A stretch of 64,000 nt of DNA from Psychromonas aquimarina ATCC BAA-1526 (GTDB lineage: Bacteria; Pseudomonadota; Gammaproteobacteria; Enterobacterales; Psychromonadaceae), in assembly GCF_000428725.1 (NCBI RefSeq), contig NZ_AUAM01000024.1, positions 19,071 through 83,070 on the forward strand, given 5' to 3'. The notes beneath the pieces are model-generated. The model searched no databases and was not told where the DNA came from. It worked only from the letters and a program-made list of their open reading frames with translations. Of the stretch, positions 39,360-48,641 are shown one piece after another; position 1 is the stretch's first letter; every line of letters begins with the position of its first letter. The translations under genes and the position numbers were made by a program.

Positions 39360-41912
39360 ATGGCGACTAAAACGAATCAAGCAAAAGCAACTGTAAAGAA
39401 AACCGCAGTGAAAAAAACAGCTGCGAAGAAATCAAGTGCCGCGAAGGCGACCGAGCATGAAGCTCCAGTGTTTGTTGACTGCACCAGTGAAGAAATGCAG
39501 AAGGCAATTGTTGAGCGTTTACATAAAGGCTTAGGTACGGACAGCGAGAAAGCGAACAACAAAGCATGGTGGAATGCTACGTGTTACGCTGTTAATGAAG
39601 TCGTTTTTGACAAACTGACAAAAACTCAGCAGAACCACGCAGGAAAAGACGTACGTTCAGTAAACTACTTATCTCTTGAATTTTTAATGGGTCGTTTACT
39701 TTCAAACAACCTGCATAACCTAGAGCTGTTCAAAGTAGCCGAAGAAGCATTAAAAGGCCTAGGTAAAGACTTATATGAAATCTGCGATGAAGAACCAGAT
39801 ATGGCACTTGGTAACGGTGGTCTTGGCCGTCTTGCCGCATGTTTCATCGATTCATTAGCAACACTTGGTTACCCTGCAATTGGTTACGGTATCCATTATG
39901 AACATGGTTTATTTGCACAGTCATTCCAGGACGGCCGTCAGATTGAGCGTCCGGATACATGGCGTGAATACGGTAACCCTTGGGAAATCTGTCGTCCAGA
40001 ATCTGTTCAGCATGTTCCTCTATATGGTTATGTTGAAACTGTTTTTGATGAAGAAGGCGGTTCACATAAAGTATGGCATGCCGGTCAGAAACTTAAGGGT
40101 GTGCCATGGGATGTGCCGATTGTAGGTTACGGTGCTAAAACAGTTAATATTTTACGTCTATGGGAAAGCCGTGCCGATGAAGCGTTCGACTGGGACGTAT
40201 TTAATGCAGGTGGTTATGTTGATGCTCAGGCAGAAAAATCACAAGCAGAAACTGTTTCAAAAGTATTATACCCGAATGATGAAACTTCAGAAGGTAAAGA
40301 GTTACGTTTAGTTCAGCAGTACTTCTTCTGTGCTTGTTCAGTTAAAGATATTCTACGCCGCTTTAAACGTGCGAATAATGACTGGACTAAACTGGCAGAG
40401 AAAGTTGCGATTCAGTTAAATGATACGCACCCGACAATCGCTATTCCTGAATTAATGCGCATCTTAGTTGATGAAGAACGTCTGTCTTGGGACTTCGCAT
40501 GGGAACTTTGTCAAAAAGTATTTGCATACACAAACCACACTCTACTGCCTGAAGCACTAGAAAAATGGTCTGTAAGCCTGTTTGAAAAAGTATTACCTCG
40601 TCACCTTGAGATCATTTACGAAATCAACCGTCAGTTCTTAAACCTGGTTGAAGAGAAATGGCCTGGTGATGATCAGAAAAAAGTTAAGCTTTCTATCATT
40701 GAAGAAGAAGGTGAGCGTAAAGTTCGCATGGCAAACCTATGTGTTGTTTCATCTTACAAAGTAAACGGTGTTGCTGCCGTGCACTCTGAACTGGTTAAAA
40801 CTGATCTGTTCCCTGAGTTCCACGAGCTGTACCCGACTAAACTAGTTAACGTGACAAACGGTGTTACACCACGCCGCTGGTTAAAAGCATGTAACCCTAA
40901 ACTTGCTTCACTATACGATGACGAAGTGGGCGCTGACTGGGTTGTTAACCTTGATAAACTACGCGGTGTATTACCTAAAGCACAAGATGTTGCGCTGCAG
41001 AAACGCTTTATGGATATCAAGAAAGACAATAAACTTGAATTAGCTAAAATCATCAAAGATCTGACTGGTGTTGAAGTTTCTGCTGATGCAATCTTTGATA
41101 TTCAAATCAAACGTCTGCACGAGTACAAGCGTCAGCAGCTGAATATGATTCATATTTTAACGCTGTACAAACGTCTGTTAGACAACCCTGATTACGATAT
41201 GGTTCCACGTGTATTTGTATTCGGCGCGAAAGCGGCACCGGGTTACCATATGGCTAAACAGATTATTTACGCACTAAACAAAATTGCTGATAAAGTAAAT
41301 AACGATGCCCGCGTTAAAGGTAAACTGAAAGTTGTATTCTTACCAAACTACCGTGTTTCACTTGCTGAGAAACTATTCCCGGCGGCAGATATCTCTGAGC
41401 AGATTTCAACTGCGGGTCTAGAAGCATCTGGTACTGGTAATATGAAATTCGCAATCAACGGTGCATTAACTGTTGGTACTATGGACGGCGCGAATATCGA
41501 AATGGCAGAAGAGATTGGTGCTGAGCACATGTTTATCTTCGGTCTAAGTGTTGCAGAAGTGAAAGAGCTGAAGGAAAGCGGTTATAAACCTTATGACTAC
41601 TACTACGCTAACCCTGAGTTAAAAGCAGTATTAGACTGGTTAGATTCTGACTTCTTTACACCGGGACACCCAGGTGCATTATCAGACATCAAACGCACTC
41701 TGCTTGAAGGCGGTGACGAGTATTTATGTCTAGCTGATTACGCATCATACTGTAAAGCACATCAGGATATTGATGAGACTTACCGTAACAAGTCACTATG
41801 GGCTGAGAAAGTAATTCTTAACTCTGGTGCTATGGGTAAATTTAACTCAGACCGTTCAATTGAAGATTACGCAAACACTATCTGGGACTTAGAAAAGTAC
41901 CCGTTAGCTTAA
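39360..41912 (+). CDS. glgP: Glycogen phosphorylase with Lys/Ala-rich N-terminal tail
   Basis: 850 residues from the ATG at 39360 (AGGTG upstream). Family proteins are about 815. Extra residues at about 5-30 form a basic tail ([18 protein letters not shown]) resembling histone H1. The remainder is a full GT35 phosphorylase: [13 protein letters not shown], the [10 protein letters not shown] segment and the PLP lysine in [17 protein letters not shown]. Releases glucose-1-phosphate from glycogen. Codon use appears strongly optimised (high expression). Single transcription unit ending in a terminator. Confidence 0.93.
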   Translation: MATKTNQAKATVKKTAVKKTAAKKSSAAKATEHEAPVFVDCTSEEMQKAIVERLHKGLGTDSEKANNKAWWNATCYAVNEVVFDKLTKTQQNHAGKDVRSVNYLSLEFLMGRLLSNNLHNLELFKVAEEALKGLGKDLYEICDEEPDMALGNGGLGRLAACFIDSLATLGYPAIGYGIHYEHGLFAQSFQDGRQIERPDTWREYGNPWEICRPESVQHVPLYGYVETVFDEEGGSHKVWHAGQKLKGVPWDVPIVGYGAKTVNILRLWESRADEAFDWDVFNAGGYVDAQAEKSQAETVSKVLYPNDETSEGKELRLVQQYFFCACSVKDILRRFKRANNDWTKLAEKVAIQLNDTHPTIAIPELMRILVDEERLSWDFAWELCQKVFAYTNHTLLPEALEKWSVSLFEKVLPRHLEIIYEINRQFLNLVEEKWPGDDQKKVKLSIIEEEGERKVRMANLCVVSSYKVNGVAAVHSELVKTDLFPEFHELYPTKLVNVTNGVTPRRWLKACNPKLASLYDDEVGADWVVNLDKLRGVLPKAQDVALQKRFMDIKKDNKLELAKIIKDLTGVEVSADAIFDIQIKRLHEYKRQQLNMIHILTLYKRLLDNPDYDMVPRVFVFGAKAAPGYHMAKQIIYALNKIADKVNNDARVKGKLKVVFLPNYRVSLAEKLFPAADISEQISTAGLEASGTGNMKFAINGALTVGTMDGANIEMAEEIGAEHMFIFGLSVAEVKELKESGYKPYDYYYANPELKAVLDWLDSDFFTPGHPGALSDIKRTLLEGGDEYLCLADYASYCKAHQDIDETYRNKSLWAEKVILNSGAMGKFNSDRSIEDYANTIWDLEKYPLA

Positions 41913-41938
41913 TATTCTCTTAAACAGTTAAACTTAAA

Positions 41939-41968
41939 AGGCGATAATTAATTATCGCCTTTTTTTTT
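41939..41968 (+). terminator. Intrinsic terminator after glgP
   Basis: Palindrome AGGCGATAATT / AATTATCGCCT (41939-41960) followed by eight Ts. Confidence 0.94.
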
Positions 41969-42200
41969 GCTTAAAGCGCAGTATAATCAGTAGCATATTT
42001 TGTTTAGTTATACCAAATCCGATAATTATCTACTCATTTATGCTGGCTAAAATGAATGCTAGCTTCGTTATTGATTTTGTAATTAGAACAACTAGTTACT
42101 GCAATCAATGCCTTGCTTTCATCCATTTTTCCTAAGCCTAAACAGATCACCCAATTAACGGAATTGGTATTATTTATTTTATACGACCGGGGAGGTTGTT

Positions 42201-42497
42201 ATGTCTCAAGATAAAAATACAGATGATGTATGTGAAGCGTGCGGAACTATTGTTGAACTAGGCAGTGTTATTGCTGAAGATGATACTGTGCTGGTATTAC
42301 CTTTTAGCGGTGCAGATCAGCAGAGTGTTGACCTGCTTGCACAAAAGTATATTGATGCGGCAGCGGAGCGTTTTGCAACGGTACAGGTAAGTAAAAAAGA
42401 AACTGCTGCTGAAAGTGGTGTGAGCTGTGAAGTTTCACTGCAGTTTGAATGTACTGCTGAGAAACTGATTTTTGAAATGGGTCTAAGTGCTATTTAA
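42201..42497 (+). CDS. DUF406 family protein (YfcZ/YiiS-like)
   Basis: 98 residues, acidic, with the family end SLQFECTAEKLIFEMGL and a Cys pair near the N-terminus (CEACGTIVELG). GGGGAGG lies just upstream of the ATG. No known function. It stands alone between terminators; 42001-42180 upstream holds only regulatory-type sequence. Confidence 0.8.
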   Translation: MSQDKNTDDVCEACGTIVELGSVIAEDDTVLVLPFSGADQQSVDLLAQKYIDAAAERFATVQVSKKETAAESGVSCEVSLQFECTAEKLIFEMGLSAI

Positions 42498-42543
42498 GTC
42501 TTTACCTTATCTAATGCGGCCGTATTAAATTCTGCGCCGTCAC

Positions 42544-42576
42544 AAAAGAGTCTGCACTGCAGGCTCTTTTTTTTTG
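42544..42576 (+). terminator. Intrinsic terminator after the DUF406 gene
   Basis: AAGAG-t-CTGCA / TGCAG-g-CTCTT stem followed by nine or more Ts. Confidence 0.9.
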
Positions 42577-42662
42577 CCTGTTATTAAACTTAATTTCTTC
42601 TTTTCCAGCTTAAAGGTTTATACTACGCATTTGAAACTTTAATTTACTTTTTGGAGAATGCT

Positions 42663-43982
42663 TTGCTCATTGATGATTTACCCGTTGACCGCCGTTTAAT
42701 TATTTCACTATCTCACTTGGGATTTACTGAAACGACACAAATTCAAGCGGATGCGATTCCAATTGCTGTTGCAGGAAAAGATTTACTGGCATCATCAAAA
42801 ACGGGTTCGGGTAAAACTCTGGCATTTTTACTTCCGGCAATGCAGCGTGTTTTAAAAACGCGTGCGCTGACTAAGCGTGATCCGCGTGTATTAATTCTAA
42901 CGCCGACACGTGAGCTGGCCAAACAAGTTTATTCGCAGCTGCGCTTACTAGTGGCTAATACCAGTTTAAAATCAACCTTAGTATTAGGTGGTGAGAACTT
43001 TAACGATCAGGTTAAAGCGCTGGATAAAGACCCGCATTTTGTTGTCGGCACACCGGGACGAATCGTGGATCATCTTAAAAAAGGTTTATTACACCTTCAT
43101 GGTTTAGAGCTGTTAATCTTAGATGAAGCGGATCGTATGCTGGATTTAGGTTTTGCGGAGCAGTTAAAAGCGATTAATGAAGAAGCAAACCACAGATTAC
43201 GCCAGACACTGCTGTTCTCTGCAACGCTTGGTCATGCCGAAGTGAATGAGTTTGCCGGTGAATTATTAAAAGCACCGGTGCGGATCGCCGTTGGTGAAGA
43301 AAACCAGCAGCACAGTGAGATATCACAGCGTTTTTACCTTGCCGATAATTTAAATCAGAAAGAAAAGTTACTGTTTCATTTTGTAAAAAATGAAAGTGCC
43401 AAACAGATTATTATCTTCACCGCGACCCGTAAAGATACTGAGCGTTTAAGTGAAGTATTAACTGAAAAAGGTTTCGATACAGCGGCTCTGCATGGTGACT
43501 TAACACAGAGTAGTCGTAATAAAATAATGGATTCATTTTCACGCGGTAAAGAGAAGGTACTGGTAACAACGGATATCGCTTCCCGCGGCCTGGATCTGCT
43601 TAATGTCAGCCACGTTATCAACTTTGATATACCTAAGCATACCGAAGAGTATATCCACCGTATCGGCCGTACAGGCCGTGCTGGCGAGAAGGGCGATGCG
43701 ATTTCAATTATCGGCCCTAAAGACTGGGTTAACTTTAAAAAAGTAGAAGAGTTTGTGCAGCAGCATATCAGCTTTGACCGTGTTGAAGGTATCAAACCAA
43801 AGTTTAAAGGTATTAAAGAGGTTATCGCAAAACCGGTTAAGAGTGCCTCCGCAGATCATACTGCTAAAAAGAAAGTGCTTAAGAAAAAGCCGAAAGCCAA
43901 AGCTGCTCCCAATAAAACCTTCCATGAAGCGAAAGATGTCGGTTTTGCGCCGATGCGCCGTAAAAAGAAAACTGAAGAGTAA
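42663..43982 (+). CDS. DEAD-box ATP-dependent RNA helicase (SrmB-like)
   Basis: 439 residues if started at the TTG at 42663 (GGAG 6 nt upstream); a TTG four codons earlier is in frame. All helicase motifs are present: SKTGSGKT (I), PTRELAKQ (Ia), TPGRIVDHL (Ib), LDEADRMLDLGF (II), FSATL (III) and HRIGRTGRAG (VI). The C-terminal tail is short, Lys-rich (KKKVLKKKPKAKAAPNK) and ends in MRRKKKTEE, as in SrmB/RhlE-type cold and ribosome-assembly helicases. Which named helicase it is cannot be fixed by eye. Confidence 0.88.
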   Translation: MLIDDLPVDRRLIISLSHLGFTETTQIQADAIPIAVAGKDLLASSKTGSGKTLAFLLPAMQRVLKTRALTKRDPRVLILTPTRELAKQVYSQLRLLVANTSLKSTLVLGGENFNDQVKALDKDPHFVVGTPGRIVDHLKKGLLHLHGLELLILDEADRMLDLGFAEQLKAINEEANHRLRQTLLFSATLGHAEVNEFAGELLKAPVRIAVGEENQQHSEISQRFYLADNLNQKEKLLFHFVKNESAKQIIIFTATRKDTERLSEVLTEKGFDTAALHGDLTQSSRNKIMDSFSRGKEKVLVTTDIASRGLDLLNVSHVINFDIPKHTEEYIHRIGRTGRAGEKGDAISIIGPKDWVNFKKVEEFVQQHISFDRVEGIKPKFKGIKEVIAKPVKSASADHTAKKKVLKKKPKAKAAPNKTFHEAKDVGFAPMRRKKKTEE

Positions 43983-43984
43983 TA

Positions 43985-44020
43985 AAAAAGGCCGTTCAAG
44001 CTTAATTGAACGGCCTTTTT
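43985..44020. terminator. Intrinsic terminator after the helicase
   Basis: 15-bp stem built on GGCCGTTCAA / TTGAACGGCC with A and T flanks on either side. Confidence 0.92.
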
Positions 44021-44122
44021 ACTAACCTTTTCTGGATTAAAACTGTGACTGTTATTGCTGATAAATAACCGGAATACCTGCCTTCACTATCCCAATTTTA
44101 ATCACTAAGAGCGAACAGATAT

Positions 44123-44422
44123 TTATGCGACGACTTTTGCTCTGTTCTCAAGATAATCTTCCACGGAATGCAGAAGAGCTTCATCGGCGACTTCTAAAAT
44201 GTTAAACATCAGCCAGAGATGAGGATCATTGTCATACCAGCGGCGGCGGTTACAGTCGAAGGGGAACTCAAAAGCTTTCTCATAAGAAAGCAGGCTTAGG
44301 TCATGCTTCTTCACCAGATCTATTATCTCTTTTATAATAGGCTCCCTGACTTTCTGATGCATCTCTTTAAATTCATCCAGTTGTTTTTTTAAATTCGGAT
44401 GTTTGTCATACCATCTGCTCAT
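44123..44422 (-). CDS. Hypothetical protein with two RWYD motifs
   Basis: 99 residues, soluble, rich in charged residues. SRWYDKHPNL at the start is echoed by RRWYDNDPHLWLMF at about 60-72, suggesting an internal duplication. GGGAATAAATA precedes the ATG. No family recognised. Convergent with the helicase gene and separated from it by a terminator. Confidence 0.6.
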   Translation of the reverse strand: MSRWYDKHPNLKKQLDEFKEMHQKVREPIIKEIIDLVKKHDLSLLSYEKAFEFPFDCNRRRWYDNDPHLWLMFNILEVADEALLHSVEDYLENRAKVVA

Positions 44423-44903
44423 TATTTATTCCCTGTTTTTGGGACTATCTGTAGTGTTTTAAAACAGATAAAAAATGACCGGGCGAAGTTACCTTCTGTT
44501 ATAGAAATGATCCAGTCACTGCTTGACGCTGCAAGATAAAAGCTTAGTAAGGATATTTCGAGTCTGTATTGAATGTAGTATAAAAAAGTATTTAAAGACT
44601 CTAGTTAGGCCACTTTTATCAAAAAAAGATATGTTTTAAAGTAGATTATAAATGAGCATCTTTTAGGCTCGGTTCTAGAAGGAGAACAAATATTGATAGC
44701 AGATGGACGAAATGTCCGGTTATTAAATACAGATTCAGGCAGAAAATTGTCCTTTAAAGAAAACCGTGATCGACGGGCGCGGGCATAACTGTATGAATAA
44801 CAGTGATGGAGACCCCGCCCCTGACATTATTGAGTGGTAAGTATTTGATAAAAATAATGGAACGGTTTATTTTTTATTAGGAGTGATAAAAAAGGGGGTT
44901 GTT
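44423..44903. other. Gene-poor stretch with one possible 31-codon frame
   Basis: The only candidate is a TTG-initiated frame at 44693-44788 with GGAG 8 nt upstream, encoding a short basic peptide (ends NRDRRARA). I see no homology and do not call it as a gene. The rest looks non-coding. Confidence 0.3.
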
Positions 44904-45272
44904 ATGGTAACCAATATCTTTGAAGAGATTACCAGCGGGTATGCACTTGAAAAGTATTCAGATAGAAATCGTTTATTAGGGGAAGCTGTTCCTTATATTG
45001 GGGAAGCCAGGCAAAGTGCATCTGATCCCGGTAAGGTTTTTCTGCGCCTGAGTCCCTTATCAAGTAACGGCGAGCTGCTTGAATTCAAAACCGAAGATGT
45101 TCTTTTTGCCGAAAATGTAGAAACTGTGGCCGATAAAGAGGGGGAAACATTTCAGATTGTTAAAATATGGGTTCGTATCGGCAGTATCGGTATCAGGCTT
45201 GAACCATTCTCCGTGCAGGATTATTCGAATGTATTAGATAAAGGTTTTGATGCCTTAACAAATGAAAAGTAA
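44904..45272 (+). CDS. Hypothetical protein
   Basis: 122 residues from the ATG at 44904, five bases after AGGGGG; a GTG seven codons earlier is less likely. Predicted mainly beta (VFLRLSPLSSNGELLEFKTED, IVKIWVRIGSIGIRLEPFSV), no signal peptide. No family recognised. A terminator follows, so it is its own unit. Confidence 0.6.
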   Translation: MVTNIFEEITSGYALEKYSDRNRLLGEAVPYIGEARQSASDPGKVFLRLSPLSSNGELLEFKTEDVLFAENVETVADKEGETFQIVKIWVRIGSIGIRLEPFSVQDYSNVLDKGFDALTNEK

Positions 45273-45303
45273 CACAACATTTTTAAATATTTTTAACTGA
45301 CTA

Positions 45304-45331
45304 GAAAGCCCGCAAAGTGCGGGTTTTTTTA
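45304..45331 (+). terminator. Intrinsic terminator
   Basis: Stem AGCCCGC / GCGGGTT-type with AAAGT loop and seven Ts. Confidence 0.88.
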
Positions 45332-45482
45332 TGTCTAAAATCTGGCTTTCAAAGTACAGAAACAGGGAAGTCCTGTGCCTGCCGCCTATAAGGCTAAAAC
45401 TGTATAACGTCGCCAGAGAAGGGCTAGTTACTGTCTTTGAGGAAGGAAGCTGGATAATATGAATAAGCTGCGTACTACAGCA

Positions 45483-46319
45483 CTATTTATCATTAAAATA
45501 ATGCTCCTGATAGTATTTCTCTAACAACTTTTTACTGCTGTTGTCATACCAGCGTATTCGGAAATTAAGAAAATCTGACGTTTTACTTTCGCTGAGTAGT
45601 ATCTTATTAATCTTATCTATCATCATCTGCCCCCAGTCTGTTTTCGGGCAGGCCACATACACTAGTAAAAATGGTGTATCTTGAGTCTCCAGAATCTCCT
45701 TGCTGGTTGTGTTGTTTTCGATGCCCAGCTGTTTGGCTGAATAAGAGATAATAGGCGTATATTCGATAATGTAGTCCAGTCTGTTGTGAAGAAGCATTTT
45801 AATTACTTTTTTGTAATGAGGTGTTTTGTAAAGGTGATCTCGAAAGGAGTGCTTATTGGTTATTTTATTTAATGCGGCGGTATAGCGCCTTGGGATTATT
45901 CCACCCCTGACCTCCTTGTCAGCAAAGAGAATATCCAGTGAAGCGGGGTCATTAAATTTAGTTAATCTGCTGTCATTTTTTTGGAATATCAGTCTGTGAG
46001 GCAGTAAAATGCTGTTAACTACAGACAGGGTGCCTTCTGTATTGAATAACACGGATGGATGGCAGACTTTAGTACCTTTGTTCATCTCGTTTCGAACTCT
46101 GTCTGTGTTCATCTCTTTGCGTACATGCGTGTATTCAGGCATGCCTCTGCTCAGCAAGGTGATCATTTCATCATATAAACCTTTACCCTTATCTTTTCCT
46201 TCAAGAATATAGAAAGGGGGCCAGTCTGTGACTCTCCAGAGTACTGTTTCTTTAGCTGTAAGCACTAGCGGGCAGCTGAACAAGAAAAAAATCATAAGCA
46301 GGCCAGACAGCTTCATCAC
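45483..46319 (-). CDS. Periplasmic solute-binding-like protein (TIGR02285-type)
   Basis: 278 residues; signal peptide about 1-22. The mature part resembles the bacterial family-3 solute-binding fold: WRVTDWPPFYILEGKDKGKGLYDEM at the start and a hinge region further on. No transporter genes are adjacent, which is usual for the TIGR02285 group of unknown function. Ends RIRWYDNSSKKLLEKYYQEHY. Possibly a sensor or orphan binding protein. Confidence 0.7.
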   Translation of the reverse strand: MMKLSGLLMIFFLFSCPLVLTAKETVLWRVTDWPPFYILEGKDKGKGLYDEMITLLSRGMPEYTHVRKEMNTDRVRNEMNKGTKVCHPSVLFNTEGTLSVVNSILLPHRLIFQKNDSRLTKFNDPASLDILFADKEVRGGIIPRRYTAALNKITNKHSFRDHLYKTPHYKKVIKMLLHNRLDYIIEYTPIISYSAKQLGIENNTTSKEILETQDTPFLLVYVACPKTDWGQMMIDKINKILLSESKTSDFLNFRIRWYDNSSKKLLEKYYQEHYFNDK

Positions 46320-46673
46320 TTCACCTCATTTCTATCGACGCTTTTTTAAGTGTAGTACAGCGCTAATGTTCCAATAGTAATGCACAAATTCTCGCTTGAA
46401 TAAACAGGGCTGATGCTTCTTAAACTTACCAGAAAAGTCCGCTTGTCTGATACAGATTAAGGCAGGAAATTGCTCAAGTGCTCGAAGACAGGGCCTGGAC
46501 CCTTGGTGGTGCAATGTAAGTGACAAAAATATGGGCTGATGAATTTGAACTATCGACGACAGGTGTGTTCGAAGATGTACACCTGAGTAAGGAAACTCCA
46601 CTAGAGCGGTTATCACTTTATGGTAATTAGGCCGAAATTTCACTCAATTGTAAAGATTGCTAGGGGGGAGTAA

Positions 46674-46784
46674 ATGATGAGTTTTTTTAAAATGCTGAGT
46701 AAGTGGATGGATGAAATAGAAGAATTTAGTCTGCAGGAAAAGAAGATGCGCAGAGAAGATCGTTTAGGTGAAGTCGATTACTAA
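46674..46784 (+). CDS. Small hypothetical protein (36 residues)
   Basis: MMSFFKMLSKWMDEIEEFSL is followed by a charged helix ending RLGEVDY. A very strong GGGGGGAG ribosome site lies a few bases before ATG ATG. Amphipathic helical character. Too short for family assignment. Either Met may be the start. Confidence 0.55.
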   Translation: MMSFFKMLSKWMDEIEEFSLQEKKMRREDRLGEVDY

Positions 46785-47022
46785 TTTTGTAAAAAACAGA
46801 TAGGACGATAACAGCCTGCAAAGGCCTGTTAAGCAAAGATGTAATGGAAGTGCTAAGCGAGCAGTTTATGCGGGATATTGAATAAACCCCATCGATTTTT
46901 GCGCACTTTTATTTAACAAAAGGTTTATGTTTTTGCTAAATTGTTTGCATAGAGTTGCTGACAAGGCTACACTCAAAAGTATTCAATTTGTCCGCTTAGA
47001 TCATATATTCAAAACAGTTTTA

Positions 47023-47062
47023 CTGCCGCCGCAATGCTTGCTAATGCGTCGGCAGCTTTTTC
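47023..47062 (+). terminator. Orphan intrinsic terminator
   Basis: Stem CTGCCGCCGCA / TGCGTCGGCAG (47023-47033, 47045-47055; one mismatch) followed by CTTTTT. The nearest plus-strand gene ends 240 bases upstream, so it may end a long 3' UTR or a small RNA. Confidence 0.6.
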
Positions 47063-47398
47063 CCAACACTTTTCTATAGTTATCGGTAACCTAATAAAGC
47101 ACTGTTTGATGCGAGCCGCGTATTCGCAAATACTGCTCCGTCTCAGCTTCGCTATCATCAGGTATTCCTTGTTAGTCCCTAGACAATAAAGCGAGCATAA
47201 GTGTTACTCAGTCTGTCTGCTGTCATTTGCATAATTTAATTAATCCAAACAGTGTTTTACCGCATTGTAATATCCAGATCAGCGAAACCGTTTTCTCGTA
47301 CGCTCTCCCAAGGCGCTGACTCAGCAGAGTCGATTTACGCGAATTTAGCATTCATCTTCCACTAAGCTGCGTAACCACCTTGAAGTGTAAGTGATATA

Positions 47399-47438
47399 TG
47401 TATGGCTTTGTATGCTCCTGTATGACTCTGTATAGAAA
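47399..47438. repeat. Four 10-bp units starting TGTATG
   Basis: TGTATGGCTT, TGTATGCTCC, TGTATGACTC and TGTATAGAAA follow one another without gaps. The helical spacing may be chance or a protein-binding array about 100 bases upstream of the lipoprotein gene. Confidence 0.5.
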
Positions 47439-47537
47439 GGTGGAGGTGCTTGTTTGGCTTGTGTAATATTTCATTAATGATGCTTGTGTGCTTTTTAATT
47501 TGTTGTTTTAAAATGGTTTAATGTTTTGGGGATGTAA

Positions 47538-48266
47538 ATGAAAAGAAATGTTTTATTGGTTGTTATATCAGCTGCTGTTATTAGCGGCTGTGATGGTGAT
47601 GATGGGATTTTTTTTACAAAAAAAAAGGATCCAGCCGTCAAGCCTGCTGTTAGTACTACTGCCGCTGCTGTTGAAAATGCTTCAACTTGTTTTAATGATA
47701 AATTATATAAAGTCGGCTCAGGATATAACTTAACCACACAGAAAGGTACTGAACCTGCTGAAACACAACACTATAAAGTACTTGAGGATGCTAGATATAG
47801 AGGACAGCCGGCGATTCATCAAAGACTTAGCAAGTCTACTAAGTTAACTGACCGTTATCTTTTCATAAATACAGGTGAGAAATCAGTCTCTCTTTTAGGT
47901 GAAAAAGTTTTAAAAGATGAGTCATATTATGCGCCGGGATACTTAGTTAAATTTAATGTTAAGAAAGGCGGCTCTTATAGCCAGACAGTTACTATGACAG
48001 AGGAGTCTTCAAAACCTGCTCGTGAAACTGTGTCTAATATCAAGACTACATTTAAAGGAATTGAGACTATTACGGTTCCCGCCGGCACTTATAAAACATG
48101 CAGGTTTGAACTGAATTCTTCAGTCACAAAACCAGACGGTTTAACTAAGAAGCTTAACAGTTCGGTATGGTATGCGGTTAAGCACGGTGTCAAAGTCCAG
48201 TCTAAAGACAATGCCGGCTCAATAACGAAACTTATCAAAGGCGATATAAACGGTACTAAAATATAA
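47538..48266 (+). CDS. Putative lipoprotein, DUF3108-like
   Basis: 242 residues. Lipobox ISGC with Cys at about 18, then an Asp/Lys-rich linker and a beta-rich domain. TITVPAGTYKTCRFE followed by VWYAVKHGVKVQSK resembles DUF3108-type outer-membrane or periplasmic proteins. Unknown function. It is the last gene before the element attachment site. Confidence 0.65.
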   Translation: MKRNVLLVVISAAVISGCDGDDGIFFTKKKDPAVKPAVSTTAAAVENASTCFNDKLYKVGSGYNLTTQKGTEPAETQHYKVLEDARYRGQPAIHQRLSKSTKLTDRYLFINTGEKSVSLLGEKVLKDESYYAPGYLVKFNVKKGGSYSQTVTMTEESSKPARETVSNIKTTFKGIETITVPAGTYKTCRFELNSSVTKPDGLTKKLNSSVWYAVKHGVKVQSKDNAGSITKLIKGDINGTKI

Positions 48267-48398
48267 ATTCAGAATAAATCAGAAAAGGTGATAAATTCTA
48301 AGCAAGAAGCAAGAAGCAATAACGCTAACCGCAGTTGTTTTCTGATTTTTAGTTCGAAGTTAGATGAGATGCATTTAAGTTTTTGTTATAAATTTAAA

Positions 48399-48442
48399 TG
48401 GTCTCCTTACAGGGACTCGAACCCCGATCATCCGCTTAGGAA
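48399..48442 (-). other. Attachment site: 3' fragment of tRNA-Arg(CCU)
   Basis: Read on the minus strand, the fragment begins in an anticodon loop TTCCTAA (anticodon CCU) and continues through a T-arm (CGGGG TTCGAGT CCCTG) to an acceptor end TAAGGAGA plus CCA. The 5' anticodon-stem strand (CTGGA) does not pair with GCGGA, so the tRNA identity stops at the loop. This is what an integration that duplicates the 3' end leaves at one junction. The intact tRNA is expected beyond the window. Confidence 0.8.
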
Positions 48443-48569
48443 TCCAGAACTGTTAAGTTCCATTTGCCTGTTTTCTTATACAGCGGTGTTTTGTAGGTTG
48501 TTGTTTTTAAATTAAAATAAAATACTGTCAGTTAGGCTTTGTTTAACTGAACTTTGCTGTGTTAATCTC

Positions 48570-48615
48570 TTACTACAGGCGTTACTGCAGGCTTACTACA
48601 GGCGTAACTGCAGGC
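48570..48615. repeat. Direct repeats between att and int, possible integrase arm sites
   Basis: Two 23-bp copies side by side, each made of TTACTACAGGCG and TTACTGCAGGC (second copy TAACTGCAGGC). This gives four similar 11-12-bp units immediately upstream of the integrase gene, the usual place for arm-type binding sites. Confidence 0.65.
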
Positions 48616-48641
48616 GCATAATGGATGATGTGTGAGGATTT

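Larger units (their letters stand above)
46785..47537. other. 750-bp stretch with terminator-like hairpin and short repeats
   Basis: No convincing gene. It contains a strong hairpin with T-run at 47023-47062 and a 10-bp tandem motif at 47399-47438, listed separately. Confidence 0.5.

Noticed and set aside
39377..39567. Minus-strand frames over the glgP start
   Set aside because: They are antisense shadows of the highly biased, optimised glgP codons.
46332..46643. 103-codon minus-strand frame
   Set aside because: No ribosome site and an amino-acid pattern (many H, R, Q, L) typical of a chance frame; it ends just before the small gene at 46674.
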